64,000 bases of DNA from Betaproteobacteria bacterium (GCA_016861185.1 BOKW01000004.1:124001-188000); one strand, 5' to 3'; shown: positions 54,201-62,552, counted from the first letter of the stretch. Numbers and translations are program-made. The notes: generated by a model not told the origin, from the sequence alone.

Positions 54201-57007
54201 CGCTCGACGATCTGATGCACGAGCTGGGCCGCAGCAACGGCGGCGCCGCGGTGGCGCTGTCGGCGACACAGTTCGACGCGCTCGAACGCGCGATCGAACG
54301 CATGCGCGGCATGCTGCACCAGTTCGCCGCGGGCGTTTTCCCCGACGCGGCACCGCTCGAGGCCGCCGCCGTGCAGGAATTGCTCGCCTATGCGCGCACG
54401 CACGCGGCGGCGCATGCCGAACCCGCTGCGCACGAGGAGCGCGCGTCGCTGACGCTGGTCGCACCCCTGCCGCCCGCCGAAGAGATCGAAACCGGGCCGC
54501 TGCCCGCACCGCTGGTCGAGGAGATTTCGGTGCCGGCGCTCGAAGCCGAACCGGGCGAAGCGCTCGTGCAGCCGGACAAGCGCCCGGCGTCGACCGTGCG
54601 CGACGAACTCGACCCCGACCTGCTGCACGTGTTCCTGGCCGAAGCCAACGACCTGCTGCCCGCGATCGGCGGCAATCTGCGCGCGCTCGCGGCCAACCCG
54701 AACGACCGCGAGGTCGCGCGTACGCTGATGCGCCAGCTGCACACGGCCAAGGGCAGCGCGCGCATGGCGGGCGCGATGCGGCTCGGCGAACTCGTGCACG
54801 AGATGGAAACGCGGATCGAGTCCGCGATGCAGCTCGTCAACGTGCCGCCGGTGATCGTCGAGGACCTGCAAGGCCAGTACGACGAGGCGGTGGCGCTCTA
54901 CGAGGAACTGCAGCACCCGGATGCGGTCGCGCGTTCGGCCGCACGGGCCGCTTCCGCGCCGGCACCAGCGCCTGCACCGGCCAAAGCGCCTGCCGCCGCA
55001 CCGAGCCCGGCACCGACGGCTGCGCCGCTCGCGCCGGTGATCAACCTCGCGAGCGCGCGCCCGGTCGAGCCGCCGCGCGAAGTCGCGCCGCCCGCACCCG
55101 CGCGTCCCGCGGCTGCCGCCGCAGCGGCGACGGCGACGCCGCCGCAGGTCGCCTCGTTCATCCGCGTGCGCGCCGACGTGCTCGACAAGCTCGTCGACCA
55201 GGCCGGCGAGGTATCGATCGCGCGCTCGAAGCTGGAGAACGAGGTCGGCACGCTGAAGGCGGCGCTGACGGACCTGACGGAGAACATCCAGCGCCTGCGC
55301 GGGCAGCTGCGCGAGGTCGAGATCCAGGCGGATGCGCAGATCCAGGCGCGCGCCGACCAGCTGTCGAAGGAGTCGGCCGCGTTCGATCCGCTCGAGTTCG
55401 ACCGCTACACGCGGCTGCAGGAGCTGACGCGACTGCTCGCCGAGTCGGTCGAGGACGTCGCGATGGTCCAGGCCAACATGCTCAAGGGCCTGTCGATGGC
55501 CGACAGCGATCTCACGTCGCAGTCGCGGCTGACGCGCGAGTTGCAGCAGCAGCTGATGCGGGTGCGGCTGGTGCCGTTCGCCAACCTGTCCGAGCGTCTG
55601 TACCGCGTCGCGCGGCAGACCGCGAAGGAACTCGACAAGCGCGTCAACCTCGAAGTGCGCGGCGGCAACGTCGAAATCGACCGCGGCGTGCTCGAGCGCA
55701 TGGGCGGGCCGTTCGAGCACCTCGTGCGCAACTCGATCGTGCACGGGCTGGAGACGCCGGCCGAGCGGCTCGCCGCCGGCAAGCGCGAGACCGGCGAGAT
55801 CACGATCGAAGTGCGCCAGGAAGGCAACGAGATCATCGTCGTCGTCGCCGACGACGGCGCGGGGCTCAACTTCGAGCGCATCCGCGCGCGCGCGCTGGCC
55901 AAGGGACTGATCAGCCCGCAGCAGCACGCGAGCGACCGCGAGCTGATGGAGCTGATCTTCGCGCCGGGCTTCTCCACCGCAACCGAGGTCACCGAGCTGG
56001 CCGGTCGCGGCGTCGGCATGGACGTGGTGCGCGCCGAACTCGGTTCGTTCGGCGGCCGCGTGGCGGTCGCGAGCGAACGCGGGCGCGGCACCCGCTTCAC
56101 GCTGTATCTGCCGCTGACGCTGGCGGTTACGCAGGTCGTGCTCGCGACCGTCGGCGGGCGGCGCTACGCGATCCCGGCCGGCATGGTCGAGCAGGTGCGC
56201 CGCTACAAGCCCGCGCTGATTTCCGCCGCGCTCGCCGACGGCGTCATCGACATCGCGCCGGTCGGCCAGGTCGTGCTGCGGCCGCTGGCGCAGCTTCTCG
56301 GCGTCGAAGTCACGCTGCACCACGCGAAGCAGACGCCGGTCGTGCTGCTGCGCTCCGGAGACGACCGGCTCGCGGTGTCGGTCGACGACGTGTCGACCAA
56401 CCAGGAGGTGGTGGTCAAGAACGTCGGTGCACAGGTGTCGCGCCTGGCGGGCATCCTCGGCGCGACGATCCTCGGCAACGGCGAGATCGTGCTGATCGTC
56501 AACCCGGTGCAGTTGATCACGCGCGCGCCGGAGCCGCCTGCGCTGTACGCCGCACCGGGGCGAGCGGCGGCCGCGGAGGAAGCGCGCCGCGCCGGCGAAC
56601 GGGTCGCCGCGGCCGACGAGCCCGAGGCGCCCGCGCTGGTCATGGTCGTCGACGATTCGCTGACGGTGCGCCGCGTGACGCAGCGGCTGCTCGAACGCAA
56701 CGGCTACGAGGTGATGCTGGCCAAGGACGGCGTGGACGCGCTGCGGCAACTGCAGGACGCGCGCCCCGACATCATGCTGGTCGACATCGAGATGCCGCGG
56801 ATGGACGGCTTCGACCTGACGCGCAACGTGCGCGCCAGCCGCGAGACGCGCGACATCCCGATCTTCATGATCACCTCGCGCACCGCGGAGAAGCATCGCG
56901 GCATGGCGCTCGAGATCGGCGTCAACGAATACCTCGGCAAGCCGTACCAGGAAGAGGAACTGCTGCGCCTGATCCGGCGTTACCTCGCCGAGCGGGCGAC
57001 CGCCTGA
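51227..57007 (+). CDS. chpA: hybrid chemotaxis histidine kinase ChpA/PilL
   Basis: The CheA-like kinase of the Pil-Chp system, 1926 residues. After a long alpha-helical N-terminal scaffold come three histidine phosphotransfer domains with His752 (RRAFHTLKGSSR), His972 (RRAHSLAG) and His1172 (RQLHTAKGSARM), then Ala/Pro-rich linkers, a dimerisation helix pair (LDKLVDQAGEVSIARSKLE), an HATPase with LVRNSIVHGLE and VADDGAGLNF, a CheW-like domain, and a C-terminal receiver with phospho-Asp1853 (LVDIEMPRMDGFD). P. aeruginosa ChpA is longer and has more Hpt domains. GTGGAGTG lies before ATG 51227. Coupled after pilJ by 28 nt. Confidence 0.95.
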   Translation: MSETRDPNQLMDAAPDIAPLAWVIDEIRTSLNDAVGGVKTFLGAKQDLDSLRNARNQVHQANGALQLLDLRGVALVTEAVEQLLRRWEADPKDCLPAAVRTIETALAAVIAYLEGLLSGRPNQPIRLYPYYREVLQLNRALRVHPADLIFPDLSRRPAFHQIEVRPMTADQLRVRRVRFEEGLLGFLRDSEDARARRMMRDALADLERLPQRGLARSFWWIVRGLLDALDSHAIAVDVDLKRVLARLNLQLRRLIEGGGAVAERLMIDALYYVGRADEKVARVAEVKRLYGLDALIPADFERATLTAIDADAMRSLKEALAQTKNLWGQIVGAGATDVAKFAHELHLARDAAARLEAYPIAGVLETIAGVTGEFPRLASNVREALGLEVASALLFVELGIDELPQVEPEYEARAKAVIERLRAAFNNRPLPDSAPWLSELARRAQDRLTMGTVVAETQATLREIEQRLDRFFRTPTERGELAATDAMFDQVCGVLSVLGHEEPMAALRNVQQSVRAFANPAQPVDATEFPRVAQNLGAIGFFVESLTQDADRPRGIFRYDPATGVFSADLGQTPAAETVPPPDDEFLAPPRTLDTRVEPPKRAENVETLARQHVAAARHIAQRLAQTPHDANLLHELARVVLALTNEADLLDDAQLKGKTQQTAQLMARFKQTPTPEIARQIAQLLAPPEAPAAPPPTAPLPSTQAAADRELHQIFVEEANEVLDGISSQLEALRGAPDDAATLTTVRRAFHTLKGSSRMVGLKTFGEGAWAVEQCFNLWLAQERAASDDLIALAAKAHELMRGWIGRIASDPQAEIDVGPLVRAAQRVREGGAFEFDGGAGPAGAAAPAQKAAPPPKTSGSAADKAPPALPKAETGGASTQGEADRAAPTRGAAEAQPEVIEVKPLDEAAASAPGFDEDVRRIGPVEISHGLYSVFLNEADECIRTLAQDVSEWRFEANRGVSQNTIRRAHSLAGIAATVGLTPVWAIADPLDDLMHELGRSNGGAAVALSATQFDALERAIERMRGMLHQFAAGVFPDAAPLEAAAVQELLAYARTHAAAHAEPAAHEERASLTLVAPLPPAEEIETGPLPAPLVEEISVPALEAEPGEALVQPDKRPASTVRDELDPDLLHVFLAEANDLLPAIGGNLRALAANPNDREVARTLMRQLHTAKGSARMAGAMRLGELVHEMETRIESAMQLVNVPPVIVEDLQGQYDEAVALYEELQHPDAVARSAARAASAPAPAPAPAKAPAAAPSPAPTAAPLAPVINLASARPVEPPREVAPPAPARPAAAAAAATATPPQVASFIRVRADVLDKLVDQAGEVSIARSKLENEVGTLKAALTDLTENIQRLRGQLREVEIQADAQIQARADQLSKESAAFDPLEFDRYTRLQELTRLLAESVEDVAMVQANMLKGLSMADSDLTSQSRLTRELQQQLMRVRLVPFANLSERLYRVARQTAKELDKRVNLEVRGGNVEIDRGVLERMGGPFEHLVRNSIVHGLETPAERLAAGKRETGEITIEVRQEGNEIIVVVADDGAGLNFERIRARALAKGLISPQQHASDRELMELIFAPGFSTATEVTELAGRGVGMDVVRAELGSFGGRVAVASERGRGTRFTLYLPLTLAVTQVVLATVGGRRYAIPAGMVEQVRRYKPALISAALADGVIDIAPVGQVVLRPLAQLLGVEVTLHHAKQTPVVLLRSGDDRLAVSVDDVSTNQEVVVKNVGAQVSRLAGILGATILGNGEIVLIVNPVQLITRAPEPPALYAAPGRAAAAEEARRAGERVAAADEPEAPALVMVVDDSLTVRRVTQRLLERNGYEVMLAKDGVDALRQLQDARPDIMLVDIEMPRMDGFDLTRNVRASRETRDIPIFMITSRTAEKHRGMALEIGVNEYLGKPYQEEELLRLIRRYLAERATA

Positions 57008-57065
57008 GCGAGCCGCCGCGCGCCTCGCCGGCGCGCGCGTTGCCGCGCGGATCGGCCGACCCGGC

Positions 57066-57959
57066 TCATTCGGCGGCGCCGCGCGCGCGCGGCGCGAGCA
57101 GCACCGTCGCGAGCGCGAACAGGATCAGCACGAGCGCCGCGTAGTCCTGCCAGTACGGACGCTCGCCGAGCATCCACATTCCCGAAAAGACGCCGAGCAC
57201 GGGGATCATCATCACCGACAGGCCGCTGGCCGCCGGCGGCAGCGTGCGTGCGAGCCTGCTCCAGACGACGTGGCAGAAGGCGATCGCGAACACGACGTTG
57301 TAGGCGATCGCCGCCCATTCGCCGGCGGTCGGCGCGCGCCAGCCCGCGCGCTCGAACAGCACGGAGCCGGCGATCATCACCGGCAGCGTCAGCGCGAGCA
57401 TCCAGAAGGTCAGCGCGAGCACCGGCATGTCGGTCAGATGCCTGCGCATCAGATGCGTGCCGTAGCCCCACGACGCGGCCGCGACGAGCATCAGCACCGT
57501 GCCGAGCGGGCTCCCGGCGAGCGCCGTGAACTCCGACGACAGCAGCAGCAGCGTGCCGCTGAAAGCGGCGGCCACCCCCCACCAGTGGCGCGCGACCGGA
57601 CGTTCGCCGAAGAACAGCAGCCCCGCGAGCACGGCCCACACGGGCATCGTGTAGCCGAGGATCGCCGCGCGTCCCGACGGCAGCATCTTCAGCGCGATGA
57701 CGACCAGCGTGTGCCAGACAATCAGGTTGGGAATGGACAGCTTGACGATCCGCGGCCAGGCGCCGCGCGGCACCGCGAGCGGCACGCCCATCGCGCGCGC
57801 AGCCACCGCCATCACGACGAGGCCGCCGCCGATGCAGATCACGCGGAAGTACAGCGGCGGCAGCTCGGTCACGCCGAACTTCATCACCGGCCAGTTCACG
57901 CCCCAGAACAGCGTCAGCAGCACGAGCAGCAGGAGATCGCGGTTGGACAGGCGGGTCAT
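57066..57959 (-). CDS. EamA/DMT family transporter
   Basis: A 297-residue protein of about ten helices made of two EamA repeats: LLLVLLTLFWGVNWPVMKFG at the N-terminus and AASWGYGTHLMRRHL at the start of the second repeat; PVLGVFSGMWMLGERPYWQDY is the typical end motif. Members export amino acids, drugs or metabolites; the substrate cannot be assigned. It is convergent with chpA and divergent from pyrF. Confidence 0.85.
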   Translation of the reverse strand: MTRLSNRDLLLLVLLTLFWGVNWPVMKFGVTELPPLYFRVICIGGGLVVMAVAARAMGVPLAVPRGAWPRIVKLSIPNLIVWHTLVVIALKMLPSGRAAILGYTMPVWAVLAGLLFFGERPVARHWWGVAAAFSGTLLLLSSEFTALAGSPLGTVLMLVAAASWGYGTHLMRRHLTDMPVLALTFWMLALTLPVMIAGSVLFERAGWRAPTAGEWAAIAYNVVFAIAFCHVVWSRLARTLPPAASGLSVMMIPVLGVFSGMWMLGERPYWQDYAALVLILFALATVLLAPRARGAAE

Positions 57960-58030
57960 CGGCGGCAGGCGGGCGAGGCGGCGCGCGAAGGTAGCACGGC
58001 GTCGGCCGTTCGCCGACGTCCGGCGCTCCT

Positions 58031-58036
58031 TACAAT
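58031..58036 (+). promoter_or_regulatory. -10 hexamer just before pyrF
   Basis: TACAAT ends 6 nt before the pyrF ATG, which would put the transcription start on or next to the start codon. The -35 region is weak. If real, the mRNA is nearly leaderless. Confidence 0.4.
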
Positions 58037-58042
58037 GCCCGC

Positions 58043-58861
58043 ATGAGGTTCACGGAAAAGCTCGCTGCGCGCTGGCGCGAGGCCGACACGCTGCTGTGCG
58101 TCGGTCTCGATCCCGATCCGAACCGATTCCCCGCGCCGCTGCGCGATCGCGACGATGCGATCTTCGCGTTCTGCCGGGCGATCGTCGACGCGACCGCCGA
58201 ATTCGCGTGCGCCTTCAAGCCGCAGATCGCGTACTTCGCCTCGCACCGCGCCGAGGATCAGCTCGAAAACCTGCTCGCGCACATCCGCAGCGCGCATCCG
58301 CAGGTACCGGTGATCCTCGACGCCAAACGCGGCGACATCGGCTCGACCGCGGAGCATTACGCGCGCGAGGCCTTCGAGCGCTACGGCGCCGATGCGGTCA
58401 CGCTGTCGCCCTACATGGGGCTCGATTCGATCGAACCCTTTCTCGAATACACCGACCGCGGCGTCTTCCTGCTGTGCCGGACCAGCAACCCGGGCGGCAA
58501 TGACCTGCAGATGCTCGACGTCGGCGGCGTGCACCTGTACGAGCACGTCGCGCGGCTCGCCGCCTCGCAGTGGAACACGAACGGCCAGCTCGGGCTGGTC
58601 GTCGGTGCGACCTACCCGAACGAGCTGGCGCGCGTGCGCGCGCTCGCCGGCGAGTTGCCGCTGCTGGTGCCCGGCATCGGCGCCCAGGGCGGCGACGTCC
58701 AGGCCGCCGTTCAGGCCGGCCGGACCGCGCGCGGCGACGGCCTAGCGATCAATTCGTCGCGCGCGATCCTCTACGCGGGCCATGGCGAGGACTTTGCGGC
58801 CGCCGCGCACGAAGCCGCGCGCCGCACGCGCGACGAGATCAACCGCCACCGCCGGCGCTGA
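58043..58861 (+). CDS. pyrF: orotidine-5'-phosphate decarboxylase (PyrF type 2)
   Basis: The last step of UMP synthesis. A 272-residue TIM barrel of the mycobacterial/betaproteobacterial subgroup: [13 protein letters not shown] near the start, [11 protein letters not shown], and the catalytic [22 protein letters not shown] (Asp-Lys-Asp set) near residue 95, then [12 protein letters not shown]. It is the second pyrimidine locus of the window, apart from pyrR-pyrB. The GC-rich 5' end leaves no room for a normal leader. Confidence 0.94.
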   Translation: MRFTEKLAARWREADTLLCVGLDPDPNRFPAPLRDRDDAIFAFCRAIVDATAEFACAFKPQIAYFASHRAEDQLENLLAHIRSAHPQVPVILDAKRGDIGSTAEHYAREAFERYGADAVTLSPYMGLDSIEPFLEYTDRGVFLLCRTSNPGGNDLQMLDVGGVHLYEHVARLAASQWNTNGQLGLVVGATYPNELARVRALAGELPLLVPGIGAQGGDVQAAVQAGRTARGDGLAINSSRAILYAGHGEDFAAAAHEAARRTRDEINRHRRR

Positions 58862-58978
58862 GCCCTTCCGGCCGCGCGGCGCCGATCCGCAACACTGCGT
58901 ACCCCGTATCCGACGCGCGGTATCCGTCGCCGCGCGCGCGGCCGGTAAGCTGACCGCGGTTTCTCCGACCGAGCCTCG

Positions 58979-59968
58979 ATGAAGCCGCTCGCCACGCCGA
59001 CCCGCATGCCCGACACCGTCCGGCCGCGACTCGTTCAGATGCAGCTGCCTTCCGCGCAGGACGTGCGCGCCGAGCTGGCGGCGGGACTGCTCGCGCCGCG
59101 CGCGACGATCGCGCCGAAGTACTTCTACGACGAGTTGGGCTCGCACCTGTTCGCGGCGATCACCGCGCTCGACGAATACACGCCGACCCGCACCGAAGCG
59201 GAGATCTTCGCGCGCCGGCGCGGCGAGATCGCCGCGGCGGTCGGCCCGGAAACGGTTTTCGTCGACCTGGGCGCCGGCAACTGCGCCAAGGCCGCGCGCC
59301 TGTTCGGCGCGCTGCGCCCGCGCCAGTACGCCGCCGTCGACATTTCGGTCGACTTCCTGCGCAGCGCGCTCGAATGCCTGCAGCGCGAACATCCCGACCT
59401 CGAGATCCTGGGCATCGGCCAGGACTTCGCGCGCGGGCTCGCGCTGCCGGGCGAGGTGCACGCGCAGCGCCGTCTGTTCTTCTACCCCGGTTCGTCGATC
59501 GGCAACTTCGCGCCCGACGAGGCGATCGTCTTCCTGCACAGACTGCACGCCTGCGGCGCCGAAGACGCGCAGCTTCTGATCGGCGTGGACCTGATCAAGG
59601 ACGAGGCGGTGCTGAACGCGGCCTACGACGATCCGCTCGGCGTCACCGCGGCGTTCAACCGCAACGTGTTGCGCCACGTCGGCCGCCTGCTCGACGCGGA
59701 CTTCGACGTCGCGCAGTGGAAGCACGTCGCTCTCTACGCGGCGCGCGAGGCGCGCATCGAAATGCATCTCGAAGCGCTGGCCGACGTGACGGTCCGCTGG
59801 CCCGGCGCCGAGCGCCGCTTCGCGCGCGGCGAACGCATCCATACCGAAAACAGCTACAAGTACCGGCCCGAGACCTTCGCCGAACTGCTGCGCGCCGCCG
59901 GCTGGAACCCCCGTCACGTCTGGCTCGACGACCGCGCCTGGTTCGCGCTGTTTCACGCCGCCGCCTGA
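58979..59968 (+). CDS. egtD: EgtD-like L-histidine N-alpha-methyltransferase
   Basis: A 329-residue SAM-dependent methyltransferase of the EgtD family, which makes hercynine, the first intermediate of ergothioneine. Hallmarks are APKYFYDELGSHLFAAITALDEYTPTR at the N-terminus, VFVDLGAGNCAKAARL (motif I), YAAVDISVDFL, FFYPGSSIGNF and GVDLIKDEAVLNAAYDD, with RIHTENSYKY at the substrate lid. No egtB sulfoxide synthase gene lies next to it. It starts 117 nt after pyrF. Confidence 0.88.
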   Translation: MKPLATPTRMPDTVRPRLVQMQLPSAQDVRAELAAGLLAPRATIAPKYFYDELGSHLFAAITALDEYTPTRTEAEIFARRRGEIAAAVGPETVFVDLGAGNCAKAARLFGALRPRQYAAVDISVDFLRSALECLQREHPDLEILGIGQDFARGLALPGEVHAQRRLFFYPGSSIGNFAPDEAIVFLHRLHACGAEDAQLLIGVDLIKDEAVLNAAYDDPLGVTAAFNRNVLRHVGRLLDADFDVAQWKHVALYAAREARIEMHLEALADVTVRWPGAERRFARGERIHTENSYKYRPETFAELLRAAGWNPRHVWLDDRAWFALFHAAA

Positions 59969-60025
59969 ACTTCGCCGCACTCGCCATCGTGCGGCCCGCC
60001 GGCGCACTGCGCCGCGCTGCCGCCT

Positions 60026-60058
60026 CTTAATCCCGGCTTAATCGCTGCTTCCTACGCT
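60026..60058 (+). promoter_or_regulatory. tandem CTTAAT box and promoter of the cytochrome operon
   Basis: CTTAAT-CCCGG-CTTAAT (60026-60042) is a direct repeat with 11-bp period, the form bound by PmrA/QseB-type OmpR-family regulators. A -10-like TACGCT follows 10 bp on (60053-60058), so the box takes the place of the -35, as in class II activation. The likely regulator is the OmpR-type protein encoded downstream in the same gene run. Confidence 0.65.
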
Positions 60059-60092
60059 GCGTTTCATCGCATCACGCAGCAGGAGCACACCC

Positions 60093-60509
60093 ATGGCACG
60101 GATTGCACGACGGCTTGCGCTCGCCGCGGCGTTCGCCGCAGTCGCCGGCGGTGCGTTGGCGCAGACGCCGTCCGACTACTTGCGCTCGCTGGAAGCGACG
60201 GTTCGCCGCACGACGCCGACCTTTGCAGGGTTCTCGGCGCAACGCGGCGAGCGGCTGTTCAAGACCACGCACGGCGGTGAGTGGAGCTCCGCGAGCTGTC
60301 ACACCGATCAACCGACGGCAGCCGGCAAACACGCGAAGACGGGCAAGTCGATCGCGCCGCTTGCGCCCGGCGCCAACGCCGAGCGCTTCACCGACCCGGG
60401 CAAGATCGAGAAGTGGTTCAAGCGCAACTGCAACGACGTGCTCGCCCGCGCCTGCACGCCCGTCGAAAAGGGCGACATTCTCACCTGGTTGACCTCGCTC
60501 AAAGGCTAG
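60093..60509 (+). CDS. DUF1924 (SHP-like) cytochrome with altered heme motif
   Basis: A 138-residue exported protein: signal peptide ending ALAQ near residue 24, then the DUF1924 fold (QRGERLFKTTHGG, HAKTGKSIAPLAPGANAERFTDPGKIEKWF, RNCNDVLARAC, DILTWLTSLKG). Family members such as sphaeroides heme protein carry CxxCH; here the codons read SASCH, so the first heme-linking Cys is Ser (TCC in place of a Cys codon). It may bind heme by one thioether or not at all. First gene of a three-gene cytochrome operon; AGGAG precedes ATG 60093. Confidence 0.88.
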   Translation: MARIARRLALAAAFAAVAGGALAQTPSDYLRSLEATVRRTTPTFAGFSAQRGERLFKTTHGGEWSSASCHTDQPTAAGKHAKTGKSIAPLAPGANAERFTDPGKIEKWFKRNCNDVLARACTPVEKGDILTWLTSLKG

Positions 60510-60519
60510 GAGGCGCTCC

Positions 60520-61008
60520 ATGCGAAAAGATCGATCGGCCCGCCGGCGCGCCGCGCGCGCCTGCGCCGCCAGTCTGTTGCTGGCGCTGTTTGCCCTGAGC
60601 GGAAGCGTACGAGCCGATGCGAAGCGCGCCGCGCCGGCCGATCCGAGCTATGTCGCCGAATGCGGCAGCTGCCATCTCGCCTACCCGCCCGGCCTGCTGT
60701 CGGCCGCCTCGTGGGGACAGGTCATGCAGGGGCTGGAACGGCACTTCGGCAGCGATGCCAGCGTCGACGCGGCCACGCATGCGCACATCGACCGCTACCT
60801 GCGCGAGCACGCGGGCGCCGAACGCAAGTTCGGCACGAGCGCGCTGCGCATCAGCGAAACGCGCTGGTTCCGCAAGGAGCACGACGAGGTGCCCGCCGGC
60901 GCGTGGCGGAGTGCGACGGTCAAGAGCGCGGCCAACTGCGGCGCCTGCCACGTTGCCGCGGAAAAGGGCGACTACAGCGAGCGCGGCGTCCGCGTACCGC
61001 GCTTCTGA
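60520..61008 (+). CDS. diheme cytochrome c (DHC)
   Basis: A 162-residue periplasmic cytochrome: a long basic-then-hydrophobic signal peptide ending near VRADA, and two CxxCH motifs, CGSCH (about residue 47) and CGACH (about residue 144). It matches the diheme cytochromes found with SHP-like proteins and cytochrome b561 as an electron-transfer chain. It follows the DUF1924 gene after 10 nt with GGAGG upstream. Confidence 0.92.
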   Translation: MRKDRSARRRAARACAASLLLALFALSGSVRADAKRAAPADPSYVAECGSCHLAYPPGLLSAASWGQVMQGLERHFGSDASVDAATHAHIDRYLREHAGAERKFGTSALRISETRWFRKEHDEVPAGAWRSATVKSAANCGACHVAAEKGDYSERGVRVPRF

Positions 61009-61141
61009 GGGGCGGCGACCGCCGCCGGCTCCCACATCCGGGCGAGCGGGACCTTCCCCTCGCCCGAAGGCGGGGCGGCGTGCACACCGCGCGCGCCGGC
61101 ATCCGTGCCCGGGACGTTCTAAGGTTTCGAAGGAAGACATC

Positions 61142-61858
61142 ATGATCAAGTCAACGAGAATCCTGGTCTGGGATCTGCCCACGCGCACGTTCCACTGGCT
61201 GCTCGCGCTGTCGTTCGCCGGCGCCTGGCTCACCGCCGACTACGAACGCTGGCGCGACGTGCACGTGCTGCTCGGCTACACCGTGCTCGGCCTCATCGCC
61301 TTTCGCCTGCTGTGGGGGCTGGTCGGCACGCGCTACGCGCGCTTCACGTCGTTCGCGCTCGCGCCGCGCGCGGTGTTCGACTACCTGAAGTCGCTCGCGA
61401 CGTTCAAGCCGCGGCACTATCTCGGCCACAACCCGGCGGGGAGCTGGGCGATCCTGGCGCTGCTCGCGCTGCTGGCGACGACCGCCGCGACCGGCTGGGC
61501 GGCGTATGCGGAGATCGGGCCGGAGTGGCTCGAAGAACTGCACGAAGGCGCGGCCAACGCCACGCTCGCGCTCGTGCTCGTGCACATCGCGGCCGTTTTC
61601 GCGAGCAGCCTGCTGCACCGGGAGAACCTGGTCGGCGCGATGCTGAGCGGCTACAAGTCCGGTCCAGGTGCCGCGGCGGCCGGCACGCGCTGGTTCGCCG
61701 CGCTGCTGCTGGTCGGCGCGGTCGGCGCACTCTGGACCGGTCTGATCCCGGCGCCGGGATTGCAGCCGGGTGCGGCGCTGACCTCGCTCGCCGTCAAAGG
61801 CAAGCCCGCGCTGGCCGACAGCCGGCAGCAGCGGCATGCCGAACACGACGACGACTGA
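61142..61858 (+). CDS. cytochrome b561 family membrane protein
   Basis: A 238-residue inner-membrane cytochrome b: VWDLPTRTFHWLLALSFAGAWLTA carries the first heme-ligand His, VHVLLGYTVLGLIAFRLLWGLVG the next, and ELHEGAANATLALVLVHIAAVF further ligands, with LKSLATFKPRHYLGHNPAG between. It would pass quinol electrons to the diheme cytochrome. About 130 nt separates it from the upstream gene, longer than the other gaps in this operon. The hydrophilic C-terminus ends in RHAEHDDD. Confidence 0.9.
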   Translation: MIKSTRILVWDLPTRTFHWLLALSFAGAWLTADYERWRDVHVLLGYTVLGLIAFRLLWGLVGTRYARFTSFALAPRAVFDYLKSLATFKPRHYLGHNPAGSWAILALLALLATTAATGWAAYAEIGPEWLEELHEGAANATLALVLVHIAAVFASSLLHRENLVGAMLSGYKSGPGAAAAGTRWFAALLLVGAVGALWTGLIPAPGLQPGAALTSLAVKGKPALADSRQQRHAEHDDD

Positions 61859-61866
61859 CGGCATCG

Positions 61867-62547
61867 ATGCGCCTGCTGCTCGTCGAAGACGATCCGATGC
61901 TCGGCGCCGCGCTGAAAGCCGGGCTGCAGCAGGACGGCCACGCGGTCGACTGGGCGCGCAGCGCGGGCGAAGCGCGGGCCGCATGGCTGATCGCGCCGGA
62001 ACTCGCCGCGACCTACGATGCGGTCGTGCTCGACCTCGGTCTGCCCGACGGCTCGGGCGTTGAACTGGTCAAGGCCGCGCGCGCACGCGGGGTCGCCACG
62101 CCGATTCTGATCGCCACCGCGCGCGACCGCATCGCCGACCGCATCGCCGGGCTGGACGCGGGCGCCGACGATTACATGGTCAAGCCGATCGACCTGGACG
62201 AACTCGCCGCCCGCCTGCGCGCGCTCGAGCGGCGCGTTGCCGGTCGCGCGGCGCCGACGATCCAACTGGGCCGCATCACGATCGACCCGGCCGCGCGCAC
62301 GATCACGCGCAACGGCATGCCGATCGAGCTGACCGCGCGCGAGTTCGCGCTGCTGCTCGCGCTGGCGCGCCGGCCCGGCGCGGTGCTGACGCGGGCGCAG
62401 CTCGCCGAGGCGCTCTACGGCTGGAACGAATCGATCGAAAGCAACGCGGTCGACGTCCACGTGCACCATCTGCGGCGTAAGCTCGGCGCCGGATTGATCG
62501 AAACCCAGCGCGGGCTCGGCTACCGGCTCGCGGTTCCGAAATCCTGA
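61867..62547 (+). CDS. OmpR-family response regulator (QseB/PmrA-like)
   Basis: A 226-residue regulator: receiver with LLLVEDDPMLGAALKAGL, phospho-Asp in AVVLDLGLPDGSG, Lys in YMVKPIDLDEL, then a winged-helix output domain (LTAREFALLLALARRPGAVL; SNAVDVHVHHLRRKL; GLGYRL). It starts 8 nt after the cytochrome b gene and is followed by its kinase. The QseB/PmrA type prefers CTTAA direct repeats, and one is present before the cytochrome operon. Confidence 0.93.
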   Translation: MRLLLVEDDPMLGAALKAGLQQDGHAVDWARSAGEARAAWLIAPELAATYDAVVLDLGLPDGSGVELVKAARARGVATPILIATARDRIADRIAGLDAGADDYMVKPIDLDELAARLRALERRVAGRAAPTIQLGRITIDPAARTITRNGMPIELTAREFALLLALARRPGAVLTRAQLAEALYGWNESIESNAVDVHVHHLRRKLGAGLIETQRGLGYRLAVPKS

Positions 62548-62552
62548 GTTCG

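Noticed and set aside
51977-56896. A 1639-codon open frame antisense to chpA
   Set aside because: A consequence of high GC and codon bias on the opposite strand. It has low-complexity Arg/His/Leu composition, no ribosome site and no domain, while chpA has clear Hpt, kinase and receiver motifs.
57008-57065. A terminator between chpA and the EamA gene
   Set aside because: The gap is rich in CGCGCG runs that can fold many ways, but there is no T-tract on either strand and no single clear stem.
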